The notes: generated by a model not told the origin, from the letters alone. A stretch of DNA of 64,000 bases from Arthrobacter antibioticus (GCF_030063205.1 NZ_JASISQ010000009.1:62001-126000), one strand, 5' to 3'; counted from the stretch's first letter, positions 53,667 to 62,488 are shown. Translations and numbers: made by a program.

Positions 53667-54290
53667 TTGAGCACAAAAGTAGATGTCTTCGTGGACTATG
53701 TCTGTCCATTCTGCTTCCTGGCCGAGGACGCGATCGAGGAACTGAAACGTGATCGGGATGTCGAGGTGCGGATCCGTCCGTTTGAGCTGCGGCCAGCCCC
53801 GGTTCCTACACTACGGCCGGAGGACGACTACCTGCCGCGCATTTGGAATGCCTCGGTCTACCCGATGGCATACCGCATCGGAGTTCCCCTTACGCTGCCC
53901 TCGGTCTCTCCGCAGCCGCGAACGGAAAAGGCATTCATGGTGTTGCAGCTGGCCCAGGAAGCGGGCAAGGCGGATGTGTACTCCAATGCCATATATAAAG
54001 CGTTCTTCCAAGACGATCTTGACATAGGTGATGATGCGGTTATTACTGACGTCGCCGTTTCTGTTGGACTTGACAAAGCTGGGGTGGAAGCGGCCCTGAT
54101 AAGTGACGAACGCCGTGCCAGACACCGCGCCAATCAGGATCATGCAGTGAACACTGTGGGGATCACCTCAGTGCCCGGCATCATGATTGAAGGGATCCTG
54201 CTTAGCGGCGTTCCCGACGCGGGCCGGCTGAAGAGGGCTGTTGACAGCTTTACTGGACTTATCCCTGTGGTTCCGGTAGTTCGGTCATGA
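53667..54290 (+). CDS. DsbA/FrnE-like oxidoreductase
   Basis: This 207-residue thioredoxin-fold protein starts at TTG 53667 after GAGGGG. The CPFC active site is in VDVFVDYVCPFCFLAEDAIEEL, and GITSVPGIMIEG holds the cis-proline. It belongs to the FrnE/2-hydroxychromene-2-carboxylate isomerase group. In antibiotic clusters such proteins do disulfide or thiol chemistry. It overlaps the deaminase gene as ATGA. Confidence 0.82.
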   Translation: MSTKVDVFVDYVCPFCFLAEDAIEELKRDRDVEVRIRPFELRPAPVPTLRPEDDYLPRIWNASVYPMAYRIGVPLTLPSVSPQPRTEKAFMVLQLAQEAGKADVYSNAIYKAFFQDDLDIGDDAVITDVAVSVGLDKAGVEAALISDERRARHRANQDHAVNTVGITSVPGIMIEGILLSGVPDAGRLKRAVDSFTGLIPVVPVVRS

Positions 54291-54802
54291 AGGCTTCTTC
54301 TCCCGAGTTGCTGAAGCTAATGGAGGAAGCTGTAGCGCGGTGCGTTGCTCACGTTGAGGTCGGGGGACTGCCTTTCATGGGGGTAGTCGTTGATGGTAAT
54401 CGAGTTATTTCGACGTTTGGTGTCAATCAGGTCCGGGAGACGCATGACCCTACCGCTCACGCCGAAATTGTCGCAATGCGGGACGCAATGTCGGCTCAGG
54501 GACGCACGGACCTGGCTGGAACAGTCCTGTTGGCAACAGGCGAGCCGTGCGGGCTTTGCTACCGGTTTGCGATCGACCACGGCATCGAAACCATTTACGT
54601 TGCCGTCGACCGCGACACGGTGGCCGAGTGGGGCTTCGACTATCGCTCCAGCTACTCGTCGCTGGAGGTATCCGACGAAAGTCGTGCCGGGCTTTATCAT
54701 CCACTCCCCGTTGAGCATGGCAACGAGCCGTTCATACGCCATCTGCAAACGCCAGGACTCACCGAGCACAAAGATCTGCGTTCACACAACCAATTGAACT
54801 GA
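54287..54802 (+). CDS. Zinc cytidine/guanine deaminase-like protein
   Basis: This 171-residue protein is of the CMP/dCMP deaminase fold. HAEIVAM supplies the zinc His and catalytic Glu. TGEPCGLCYRF supplies the two zinc Cys. The closest group is guanine deaminase/tRNA-adenosine-deaminase-like. It could act on a nucleobase or pterin-like precursor of the pathway. Confidence 0.85.
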   Translation: MKASSPELLKLMEEAVARCVAHVEVGGLPFMGVVVDGNRVISTFGVNQVRETHDPTAHAEIVAMRDAMSAQGRTDLAGTVLLATGEPCGLCYRFAIDHGIETIYVAVDRDTVAEWGFDYRSSYSSLEVSDESRAGLYHPLPVEHGNEPFIRHLQTPGLTEHKDLRSHNQLN

Positions 54803-54815
54803 AAGGAACACCATC

Positions 54816-55136
54816 ATGAATTGGCTCTACCTGGGCATCGCCGTTATCTTCGAGGTTGCCGTCGGCATCCTAGCCGGAAAAGCACAAGGATTTACCAAAC
54901 TCTGGTGGACGATCGCCACTCTCATCAGCGGCGCAATCGCCACCTTCTTCCTCAGCCTTGCACTCCTGACGTTCGACGTTGGCGTCGGATACGCGATCTG
55001 GACCAGTGTCGCCGGGGTCGGGATTGTTATCATCGGCGCCCTTTTCCTCTCCCAGCGTCTGACCTGGAAGAAATTCATCGGCATCGCCGTCGTTATCGCC
55101 GGTGTCGTAGGGCTGAACCTCAGCGCCGCCGCTTGA
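54816..55136 (+). CDS. SMR-family exporter subunit 1
   Basis: This 106-residue four-segment SMR protein has the essential Glu in the first segment (AVIFEVAVGILAG) and GVGYAIWTSVAGVG. It pairs with the next gene. Paired SMR proteins work as heterodimers exporting cationic compounds. A and GGAACACC precede ATG 54816. Confidence 0.88.
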   Translation: MNWLYLGIAVIFEVAVGILAGKAQGFTKLWWTIATLISGAIATFFLSLALLTFDVGVGYAIWTSVAGVGIVIIGALFLSQRLTWKKFIGIAVVIAGVVGLNLSAAA

Positions 55137-55170
55137 TCCTCACTCCCAACATCCTGAAAGGACTCCTAAT

Positions 55171-55605
55171 ATGACCACCACAACAAATGCTTCAAACAAT
55201 TCGGCAAAGATTGCAGCCGAGAAGAAAACAGGCCCATGGGCAGCTCTGCTGCTAGCCGGAATATTCGAGGTGGGCTACGCCCTCACTGTGAACGGAAGCG
55301 AAGGCTTCACCAATCTCACATGGTCCCTGATTGCAATTGTGTTCTTCCTCTTCACCCTCTTCTTCCTCAGCGTGGCCCTAAAGAAAATCGACGTTGGAAT
55401 CGGCTACGCAGTGTGGGCGGGGATCGGTGCAGTGGGGGCTGCACTTCTGGGTCCTGTCTTCTTCGACGAAACCCTGACCTTGACCAAGGCGTTCTGGCTA
55501 GCAGTCATCATAGGGGGTGTCGTCTGGCTCAAACTCGCCGACAGCCCCGCGCTCGAAGCCAGGAAACAAACCATTGGGAAAACCACTCCAGAACCAACTC
55601 AGTAA
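55171..55605 (+). CDS. SMR-family exporter subunit 2
   Basis: This 144-residue SMR partner has an N-terminal extension of about 25 residues. The conserved Glu is in LLAGIFEVGYALTVNG and the family stretch is GIGYAVWAGIGAVG. It probably forms a heterodimer with the preceding subunit and exports the pathway product or an intermediate. Confidence 0.88.
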   Translation: MTTTTNASNNSAKIAAEKKTGPWAALLLAGIFEVGYALTVNGSEGFTNLTWSLIAIVFFLFTLFFLSVALKKIDVGIGYAVWAGIGAVGAALLGPVFFDETLTLTKAFWLAVIIGGVVWLKLADSPALEARKQTIGKTTPEPTQ

Positions 55606-55885
55606 CGACGAGAATTCCCCCTCGACCCACGGCATGCTAGGCACTCTAGCCGCTGCGGACGGGCTTCAATCGGCAAATTCGATGATGTCGATGATTTTAT
55701 ACATCAGAAACCAAATCACCGCGGAAAGATGTGGTTCCCTACACAAAACCACATTTCGCGCTCTCCGTCCTACGAGGCCTTAGTGGCTCTCATACAGACA
55801 CGCCACCCGCTCACGGTCAATGAAACGGGTCTTGTAACCATCGCGGCAGCGCTATTCGATCCCGCAGGAACCCAAGGAATTCATA
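55606..55885. other. Intergenic stretch with a weak operator
   Basis: About 280 bases with no gene. TGATTTTATACATCA near 55690 resembles the MarR operator and may control psuG. Confidence 0.45.
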
Positions 55886-56818
55886 ATGTTAAATGACTAC
55901 ACAGACGTATCAGACGAAGTACGTTCCGCCCTTTCTGAGGACAGACCCGTCGTTGCGATGGAGACATCAGTTGTCTCCGGCGGAAAGTACCCCACCAATT
56001 TTGCCTCCGCCCAAGAAGTCGATGACGCCATCCACGCAGCTGGAGCGACACCCGCACGCGTAGCTCTCATCGATGGTCGAATCAAACTAGGCCTAACGCC
56101 AGAAGAACTCGAGCGTCTCGCCCACGAAAACTCCCCCCGCAAAGTCGGAACCCGCGACCTTGCCGTCGCGCTCTCAACAAACCTGACAGCTGGCACAACT
56201 GTTTCATCTAGCATCATCGTCGCGGCCAGCGTCGGCATCAAGGTCTTCAGCGTCGCAGGAATCGGAGGCGTCCACCGAGGAGCTGAAACCTCCTTGGACA
56301 TCTCCACTGATCTTGAGGAATTAGCACGCCAACCGATCGCCGTGGTTTGCGCCGGAGCAAAATCACTCCTCGACCCGGCACTCACCTTGGAGTATCTGGA
56401 AACTAAGGGCATTCCAGTGGTTGGCCTGGGAACACAGATGTTCCCGAACTACTATGGAGTGTCCTCCGGGCAGGAAGTCCCGTGGACACTTAACAGCATC
56501 GATGAGGTGGCCAAATTCATTGGTATTCACCTGGCGTTGAACCTTCCCGGAGGTGTGATCGTCACCAAGCCCATTGCTGACGATGCAGCCCTCGCGCCGG
56601 AAATACTCAACGACGCTGTCGAGGTAGCTTTGACCCAAGCGCGGGAGCAGGGGGTCAGAGGCCAGGCCCTGACCCCAGTGGTGCTCTCCGCCATCTCAGC
56701 GTCGACGGACGGGGCAAGCGTGCACGCTAACAGGGCTGTTCTCGTCTCAACAGCAGTAGCCGCGGCGGAAATTGCCAACAAATTGCAGGTTGGGGTTCTC
56801 AGTGGCAATCATATTTGA
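55886..56818 (+). CDS. psuG: Pseudouridine-5'-phosphate glycosidase
   Basis: This 310-residue PsuG/IndA protein reversibly joins uracil and ribose 5-phosphate to pseudouridine 5'-phosphate. It has VVAMETSVVSGGKYP, GTRDLAVAL, TTVSSSIIVAASVGIKVFSVAGIGGVHRG, CAGAKSLLD with the catalytic Lys, and the metal-binding region. The HAD gene overlaps its end. PsuG with a HAD phosphatase is also found in indigoidine and minimycin loci. Confidence 0.92.
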   Translation: MLNDYTDVSDEVRSALSEDRPVVAMETSVVSGGKYPTNFASAQEVDDAIHAAGATPARVALIDGRIKLGLTPEELERLAHENSPRKVGTRDLAVALSTNLTAGTTVSSSIIVAASVGIKVFSVAGIGGVHRGAETSLDISTDLEELARQPIAVVCAGAKSLLDPALTLEYLETKGIPVVGLGTQMFPNYYGVSSGQEVPWTLNSIDEVAKFIGIHLALNLPGGVIVTKPIADDAALAPEILNDAVEVALTQAREQGVRGQALTPVVLSAISASTDGASVHANRAVLVSTAVAAAEIANKLQVGVLSGNHI

Positions 56819-57455
56819 TCTTGACGGAACCCTGCTGGATACACCCATGGGAATTGTTCATGTAGTAAACATGACAGCAGAACAACTGGGCCTCGCGGCT
56901 CCATCAGATACAACCATTCGTGCCATGATCGGCAAACCTCTCCAAGAGATGTTCATCTCCTTCGGCTGGCCTGCTTCCACGTCCGAACAATCACTCACTA
57001 TTTTCCGCTCCCTGTTCTCCGAACACGTTGTAAGTATGGCCCCCTCCCTAGTCTTTCCAGGAATGCGGCGATCACTTGAAGCTCTCATGTCGGAGCATCG
57101 CCTCGCCGTCGCCACCAGCAAAGTCCTCCAAAGCGCCGAAGAAATACTCACAGCGGCGGGGCTCCGCGAATATTTCGAAGTCGTGCTCGGCGCTGACAGC
57201 GTCCCCAAACCCAAACCAGCTCCTGACATGGCGTTGCTTGTCGCCAGCTGTCTCGGAGTCTCCCCAGATTCATGCACCGTCATAGGAGACTCCGTCCATG
57301 ACATGAAGATGGCTATTTCCGGGGGAATGACCGGCGTTGGAGTGACCTGGGGTGTCGACACGCGTCACGCTTTGTCCGTAGCAGGAGCTTCTCTCATCTG
57401 GGATGAGCCCACCAAAATTCCCAGTTCCCTTCTCTCCCAGCCACTTCAGCACTAA
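56802..57455 (+). CDS. HAD-family phosphatase
   Basis: This 217-residue protein starts at GTG 56802, overlapping psuG by 17 bases. It has IIFDLDGTLLDTP, motif II VATSKVL and motif IV VIGDSVHDMKMA. It is the expected phosphatase that converts pseudouridine 5'-phosphate to pseudouridine, or releases another sugar phosphate. Confidence 0.88.
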   Translation: MAIIFDLDGTLLDTPMGIVHVVNMTAEQLGLAAPSDTTIRAMIGKPLQEMFISFGWPASTSEQSLTIFRSLFSEHVVSMAPSLVFPGMRRSLEALMSEHRLAVATSKVLQSAEEILTAAGLREYFEVVLGADSVPKPKPAPDMALLVASCLGVSPDSCTVIGDSVHDMKMAISGGMTGVGVTWGVDTRHALSVAGASLIWDEPTKIPSSLLSQPLQH

Positions 57456-57467
57456 GGAAGTCTGACT

Positions 57468-58850
57468 TTGACTACGACTAGCACGCCCGTCGAAAAGCGA
57501 ACGGGCGTACAAACCCTGACACTCATCGTGATATCCATTGCACAGTTCATCATCGCACTGGACTACTCCATCGTTTACGTCGCACTACCCAGCATCGGAG
57601 CCGAGCTGGCAATGAACGGTGCATCACTCCAATGGGTGGTCAGCTCCTACGCACTTCTCTTCGCCGGACTCCTTCTCCTCGGCGGACGAATCGTCGATAA
57701 ATTCGGCGGCAAGAGTGTCTTCATCGGATCCATTCTGCTTTTTGGGCTCTCCAGCCTCTTAGGCGGCATCGCCGATAACGCAACCCTCCTCCTTCTCGCC
57801 AGAGCACTCCAGGGCATTGCCGCCTCAGCATTACTCCCCTCTGTTCTAGCCCTCCTTAGCCAGACCTTTCCTGGCGGTAAACTGCGCAGCAACGCCTATG
57901 CCATATGGGGCGCGGTCGGGGCTTCAGGCCTAGCTGCGGGCGTAGTTTTGGGCGGCCTGTTAACCACATTCTCCTGGCGATGGACCTTCCTGATCAATAT
58001 CCCGCTCGTTATCATCTGCGGAATAGGTGCTGTTAAAACCTTCCGCAGTAAAAACCCCCAGACAAAACCGACCACCATTCCGGTGATGTCTAGCATCGCC
58101 GGCACGGCAGCCATACTCCTTGTCGTACTGACTCTCACTCTCCTGGCAGACCCAGAAACATCACCAGGGCTCTTCTGGTCAGTGACGGTGCTGGCCATTC
58201 TCGCGGTCCTGGCATTCCTGTTCAACGAACGCCGCTCCGACTCACCCCTCATAGAGAGGCCACTGCGTAAATTACATGCATTGAGAGCAGGCACAATCGC
58301 GGCAGGTCTCTACATGGCCAGTGTCGGCACCGAGTTCTTCCTGGTAACCCTCTACCTCCAAGAACAACGAGGCTACTCCGCCCTCGCCGCCGGGATTGCT
58401 TTCCTCCCCCTCGCTGCCATGGTTACTGCCGGCAATGTCGTTGCTGGCAAGCTGATTGTCAGCAACAGCGTCCAACGCGTCCTTGGTCTGGGTTTCGCAA
58501 TTTCAGCCGGGGGACTGCTACTGCTGGCAGTTTCCCTCGGTATCGACAACTTCTGGTTGGGACTATTGCCAGGATTCCTCTTGAGCGGCTTCGGTCACGG
58601 GCTCATCTATACCGCGATGTTCGTGCTCGGCACCTCTGACGCTCCGCAAGAAAGCCAAGGCGCCGCTGGATCGTTGATCACAACATCTCAATACGTAGCA
58701 GGCGGCATAAGCCTTGCCCTGCTCGTACTCGTCATAGCATTAACAGGTCCTGAGCTGGGGTATCCGCTGGCATTCGGCATAAACGCAGCCTTCGCCCTGA
58801 TAGGTGTTGTCGTGGCACTCACACTCAAGGTTCGCTCCAATGCCACTTAA
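57468..58850 (+). CDS. MFS exporter (DHA2, 14 segments)
   Basis: This 460-residue major facilitator starts at TTG 57468 after AAGGAAG. Motifs include LDYSIVYVALPSIG, GGRIVDKFGGK and a family motif ARALQGIAASALLPSV. Fourteen hydrophobic segments can be counted. It is a likely exporter of the cluster product together with the SMR pair. Confidence 0.88.
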   Translation: MTTTSTPVEKRTGVQTLTLIVISIAQFIIALDYSIVYVALPSIGAELAMNGASLQWVVSSYALLFAGLLLLGGRIVDKFGGKSVFIGSILLFGLSSLLGGIADNATLLLLARALQGIAASALLPSVLALLSQTFPGGKLRSNAYAIWGAVGASGLAAGVVLGGLLTTFSWRWTFLINIPLVIICGIGAVKTFRSKNPQTKPTTIPVMSSIAGTAAILLVVLTLTLLADPETSPGLFWSVTVLAILAVLAFLFNERRSDSPLIERPLRKLHALRAGTIAAGLYMASVGTEFFLVTLYLQEQRGYSALAAGIAFLPLAAMVTAGNVVAGKLIVSNSVQRVLGLGFAISAGGLLLLAVSLGIDNFWLGLLPGFLLSGFGHGLIYTAMFVLGTSDAPQESQGAAGSLITTSQYVAGGISLALLVLVIALTGPELGYPLAFGINAAFALIGVVVALTLKVRSNAT

Positions 58851-59607
58851 CAGCACCCCGGAAACCCCCGAAAAAAACCACGACCGATACCGAGTGGGGA
58901 TCGTTGTGGTAGACAACGATCCAGTTCCAGAAATGGAGATCAACCGACTGGCACCGCTGGGGGTCTCCATACATGTCAGCCGATTCAGGCTTCCTCGGGA
59001 AATTGGAGAAGAATTTCTGGGCGACCAGATTCCCGCGCAACAGCCAGGAGCGCATCTGGTTGCTGCATTAGAAACACTAAACCGAATCGGAGTTGACGCT
59101 GTCGGTCTCTGCTTTACCAGCAGCAGCATCTTCGACCCGGAAACCTTCGACAAATCCTTCATTAACGCTGCGCTAGAAATCAACGGAGATTGGAACGTTG
59201 CCACAGCAGCACAAGCAATCATTTCTGACATGGAACGCAAGGGTGCCCGCAGCCCTTACATCGTTGTGCCTCCATGGTTCACAACTCCCACCATCGACGC
59301 CCTGATGTCCTATCTAAAGCTCTACGACATAGGATCTTCCGGATTCCACCAGCACGAGTTAGGAACTACATGGGACGCCTACCCGCGCCAAGATCGCTTC
59401 GACTTAGGAGCAAAATGGGAAATTCAACCTCGACAGCTAGTTGATGATCTGCACTCTCGGAACCTGATGGGTGCTGACTCCATACTCATTCCGGGCAGTG
59501 GATTCCCTAGTCTGGACCTCCTTAGCAAAGAACCAGCCCAGCCCCCGCTCCCCCTTTTCAGCGCCAACAAATCTCTGCTGAACGAACTCCTCCGCCAAGC
59601 CCATTAA
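58840..59607 (+). CDS. Second AMDase-like protein lacking catalytic Cys pair
   Basis: This 255-residue protein overlaps the MFS gene by 11 bases. It has the same superfamily plan as the protein at 52285 (RYRVGIVVVDNDPVPEME, AVGLCFTSSS, AAQAIISDMERKGA, SPYIVVPPWF). Its second Cys position reads LIPGSGFPSL with Gly. The only Cys near the first site is one place from the usual position. It may pair with the earlier protein. Confidence 0.72.
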   Translation: MPLNSTPETPEKNHDRYRVGIVVVDNDPVPEMEINRLAPLGVSIHVSRFRLPREIGEEFLGDQIPAQQPGAHLVAALETLNRIGVDAVGLCFTSSSIFDPETFDKSFINAALEINGDWNVATAAQAIISDMERKGARSPYIVVPPWFTTPTIDALMSYLKLYDIGSSGFHQHELGTTWDAYPRQDRFDLGAKWEIQPRQLVDDLHSRNLMGADSILIPGSGFPSLDLLSKEPAQPPLPLFSANKSLLNELLRQAH

Positions 59608-60362
59608 AGAACGAAGGGAGTCAAAAATGGTGCACTCAACAATGGCAGATCAGGCCGCCTCTGCCCCCCGAATGGTCATCACAAGTCACCGCAAAACCGG
59701 CTACACCATACCGGCCCGTCACTAACAATGGAACGGGATCCGGCGCTATGGGGCTCTGGCTCGTGATGCCTGATCACGGAGCCAGCCAAACCTGCCGTCC
59801 TTTTCTGGTCGGTCCCTGCTCCATCCCGGGAGCACACGATCCAGAATCTGCTCCACAACGTGGGTATGTTGTGATGCCTCCCTTGTTGTACCGATGACGT
59901 AACCGGAATATTGATTTTTCACTCTCCGACTCACTAGCTCGGGTCTACCCAAGGTTTAATTGACAGGTTGTGCAGACCCCTTGGTTGGTAATTCTCGTAA
60001 CTATGTCTCACAACGTTCTGCTTGAATGGGGGCGAGTTCAGGTGGTGAGTGCAACACCCCTCAGAACTCAAGGTGTTGCACTCACCCCCTGAAATCGCCG
60101 GGTGTGTACACCGTTAGTTACGAAAAACATCGGAGCAGCCCTTCACGGCACCAAGAGGCATGACACGCAGCTGATTCTCGTTCCCCAACTAAGCATCCCA
60201 GTACCTTCATGCCGTCTGGAGGCAGCTCACCGTCAGATGCCACGTACTGGGTGGGACCCAACCACCGCGTTTGTCGTGAGGTCCCGCGTAGCTCCGCGCA
60301 GAGCTCACTGACAACGGCACTTAGACGTATAGAGGAAACGGGTAGCATCGAATGATCACGGC
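59608..60362. other. Long non-coding stretch with an inverted repeat
   Basis: No supportable gene in about 750 bases. A near-perfect 28-bp inverted repeat (60031-60058 with 60072-60099, two mismatches) around a 13-base loop contains GGTGAGTGCAACACC. Its size exceeds a usual terminator and it may be a relic of insertion-sequence ends. Confidence 0.5.
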
Positions 60363-61199
60363 TCAGGTTTTAGGCCCACTGAGGACAAATTGAATCACGG
60401 ACAGAAGAAGAGTTGCAAGAATGGGAAGTACTACTTTCAAATCCGTGCGGGGTATGAAATCAAACCATCGACGTTCAACGTGAACTAAGGCGTCCAACTT
60501 TGACACTTGTGTCCAGTTCCCGGATCCAACTCGAAGGATTGCCCTAGCAAAGTCGCTGCGCAGATTAGTTATAGCTGATACATCTCCGTGCATGGCCACC
60601 ACCACGTAGCGACGCAAAACCGTGGCGCATTGCCTTGCTTGCCGTTTGTGCGGTCGCCTAGAGCTCTTAACCAATCCTCCCATCTTTCTATATGACGTTT
60701 GAAAAATGGCGGCAGCACTGTCTATTTCTTTAGCCAGCTGCAGTCTTAATCTGACCGACGTGTCGTTCGTCAGTAAGTTCTCTGAAATTTCGAGGACTCG
60801 CAGGAGCCTGTTTATGACTCTCATGTCTATATAGGTCGATTCGATACGTGAGGCTCGCAGAAGAGGGAGCACCACAATGGCGACGGCAACAAAAAACAGC
60901 GTTAATACGAAAAGAACGTCGACTCTATTATCGACTTTATATAGTGATACGGGAATGGAAATGAGGAGATAGCCAAGGGCTCCCAAAATGACGGGCAGCC
61001 ATACTACGACGACGTACTCACGCTGGCTTGGCATGCCTCTAAGTCGTGCGGCTACCCGAGCAGCAGCACTATGGTCCCAAGCCACGTCGGTGAGGAACTC
61101 AAGCATGTGAGTTGAAATTGAAAAATTCTGCTTCGAGCGCACTGGGACTCTGGGTGTTCGCCAATTCTGCAGCAGCAGTGAACGTATGGGGGTGCTCAT
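60363..61199 (-). CDS. Hypothetical membrane protein
   Basis: This protein of about 278 residues starts at ATG 61199 (an ATG at 61106 is also possible). Two hydrophobic segments lie in the first third (YVVVVWLPVILGALGYLLISI and VLFVLTLFFVAVAIVVLPLL) and one at the C-terminus (LKVVLPILATLLLSVIQFVL). A helical basic cytoplasmic middle follows the first pair. No family recognised. Confidence 0.65.
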   Translation of the reverse strand: MSTPIRSLLLQNWRTPRVPVRSKQNFSISTHMLEFLTDVAWDHSAAARVAARLRGMPSQREYVVVVWLPVILGALGYLLISIPVSLYKVDNRVDVLFVLTLFFVAVAIVVLPLLRASRIESTYIDMRVINRLLRVLEISENLLTNDTSVRLRLQLAKEIDSAAAIFQTSYRKMGGLVKSSRRPHKRQARQCATVLRRYVVVAMHGDVSAITNLRSDFARAILRVGSGNWTQVSKLDALVHVERRWFDFIPRTDLKVVLPILATLLLSVIQFVLSGPKT

Positions 61200-61369
61200 A
61201 CGTAACCGTCTTGAATTTCTCTCAGAGGGATCATTGCCCAACAATATCTGGACATCGAAAGATCAGAAATTGGCGTCGCCTACCGGGCCCAATCATGTCG
61301 AGACGTTCATTGCAGACGCTGGGCGCTTTGAGCCTGGCGCCCAACGTCCATCAGGGTGTACCCGTGCGA

Positions 61370-61451
61370 ACAGGTAATAAACGGCGCCATCGGACGTATA
61401 TCAGGGTCCGCTTCAGTTATTGTTAGACATAACTGACGGAGGGTCTTAAAG
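61370..61451 (+). promoter_or_regulatory. Dyad region upstream of resolvase 2
   Basis: Contains CGGACGTATATCAGGGTCCG and CAGTTATTGTTAGACATAACTG, two dyads that could be recombination or operator sites of the resolvase encoded just downstream. They do not match the half-sites found elsewhere in the window. Confidence 0.45.
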
Positions 61452-62045
61452 ATGGTTGGTCATAAAGGGCAAGTGGTTGGCTATGTACGGGTTAGTGCTG
61501 CCGACCAGAACGAGGCGCGCCAACTTGAAGCACTTGGCCCGGTCGATAGGTTGTTCTCTGAAAAAGTCAGCGGCAAGGACACAGATGGCAGAGCCCAACT
61601 CCAAGAGATGCTCACCTACGTCCGGGACGGGGACAAGGTTCGGGTGAAGTCACCGGATCGGCTGGCACGGTCCACGACGGACCTTCTTGCTCTCGTTGAA
61701 CAACTCAAAGCCAAGGGCGTTGCTTTAGAGTTCATCGACAACCCTGCCCTGAATACCGACACACCTCAGGGCGAGTTCATGCTTACTGTCCTCGCTGCCA
61801 TCGCGCAGTTGGAACGCAAGACTATCCGTGAGCGACAGGCCGAAGGTATTGCCATCGCCAAGAGGAACGGCGTCTACGAGCGGGTTCTGAAGCTTACATC
61901 GGAGCAGATCCAGCTGGCACGCGAGCGGATTGGCCAGGACGTGCCCAAAGCCAAGGTGGCTCGAGATCTTGGAGTCTCACGACAGACGCTGTACGCAGCC
62001 CTGAACGGCAGCGGGAAGTACGCCCAGGTGAGTTCAGGACTCTGA
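61452..62045 (+). CDS. Serine resolvase 2
   Basis: This 197-residue recombinase starts at ATG 61452 after GGAGGG. The catalytic serine is in YVRVSAADQNEARQ, arginines in PDRLARSTTDLLAL, then LAAIAQLERKTIRERQAEGI and a C-terminal helix-turn-helix (AKVARDLGVSRQTLYAAL). It differs from resolvase 1. No transposase is near; it may be a leftover of the Tn3-type unit whose repeat stands at 47314. Confidence 0.9.
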   Translation: MVGHKGQVVGYVRVSAADQNEARQLEALGPVDRLFSEKVSGKDTDGRAQLQEMLTYVRDGDKVRVKSPDRLARSTTDLLALVEQLKAKGVALEFIDNPALNTDTPQGEFMLTVLAAIAQLERKTIRERQAEGIAIAKRNGVYERVLKLTSEQIQLARERIGQDVPKAKVARDLGVSRQTLYAALNGSGKYAQVSSGL

Positions 62046-62282
62046 TTCTATTTATGAGCGATGGATAGGACATCTTTTAAAGGCACACTATCCCTGCCGC
62101 GATTTTTTTCAAGATGGACGTTGTCAACAAGGGCGGGAAAGTTCAGGCGAGTGAAACCTGGCCTTTGACGAGGCTCTCGACTCGTTATCTGCGATGACAG
62201 TATGCGAATCGGGAACCCGCAGTTCCTGCATTTGTAATGGTGGGCACCCTGGTTCAAGTGCCCACCACTATTGACGTGACGT

Positions 62283-62402
62283 CTAGCCCTTGCCGAGCGT
62301 GGATCCTGCTTTGGATTTTGCCGGTTTGCTCGAGGAATTCGAGGCTAGTTTAGCCCCCGCCTTTGAGAGTGCAGCTTTTGATGGCTTCGATGGAGTGCCC
62401 AT
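62283..62402 (-). CDS. Tiny basic Ser/Ala/Lys-rich protein
   Basis: A 39-residue protein too short for standard calling. GGAGG lies 6 bases before ATG 62402. The sequence MGTPSKPSKAALSKAGAKL continues with short SKPAKSKAGS repeats. It matches the composition and rhythm (SKAA, AGxxLxS, SxSSKxAKSxAGSxL) of a small protein family I know from many bacteria. Function unknown. Confidence 0.65.
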   Translation of the reverse strand: MGTPSKPSKAALSKAGAKLASNSSSKPAKSKAGSTLGKG

Positions 62403-62488
62403 GTTTGACCTCCGTTCTTGGTTTTCCTGCCACTGGTGCAGATAGGCCAGAGATTACAATGAGGCTCAGACATTTAGCAGTTGAAGCA

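Noticed and set aside
60004-60028. TGTCTCACAACG near 60.0 kb as a seventh crossover site
   Set aside because: Only one arm resembles the half-site in elements A and B; the other arm and the shared res end are absent.
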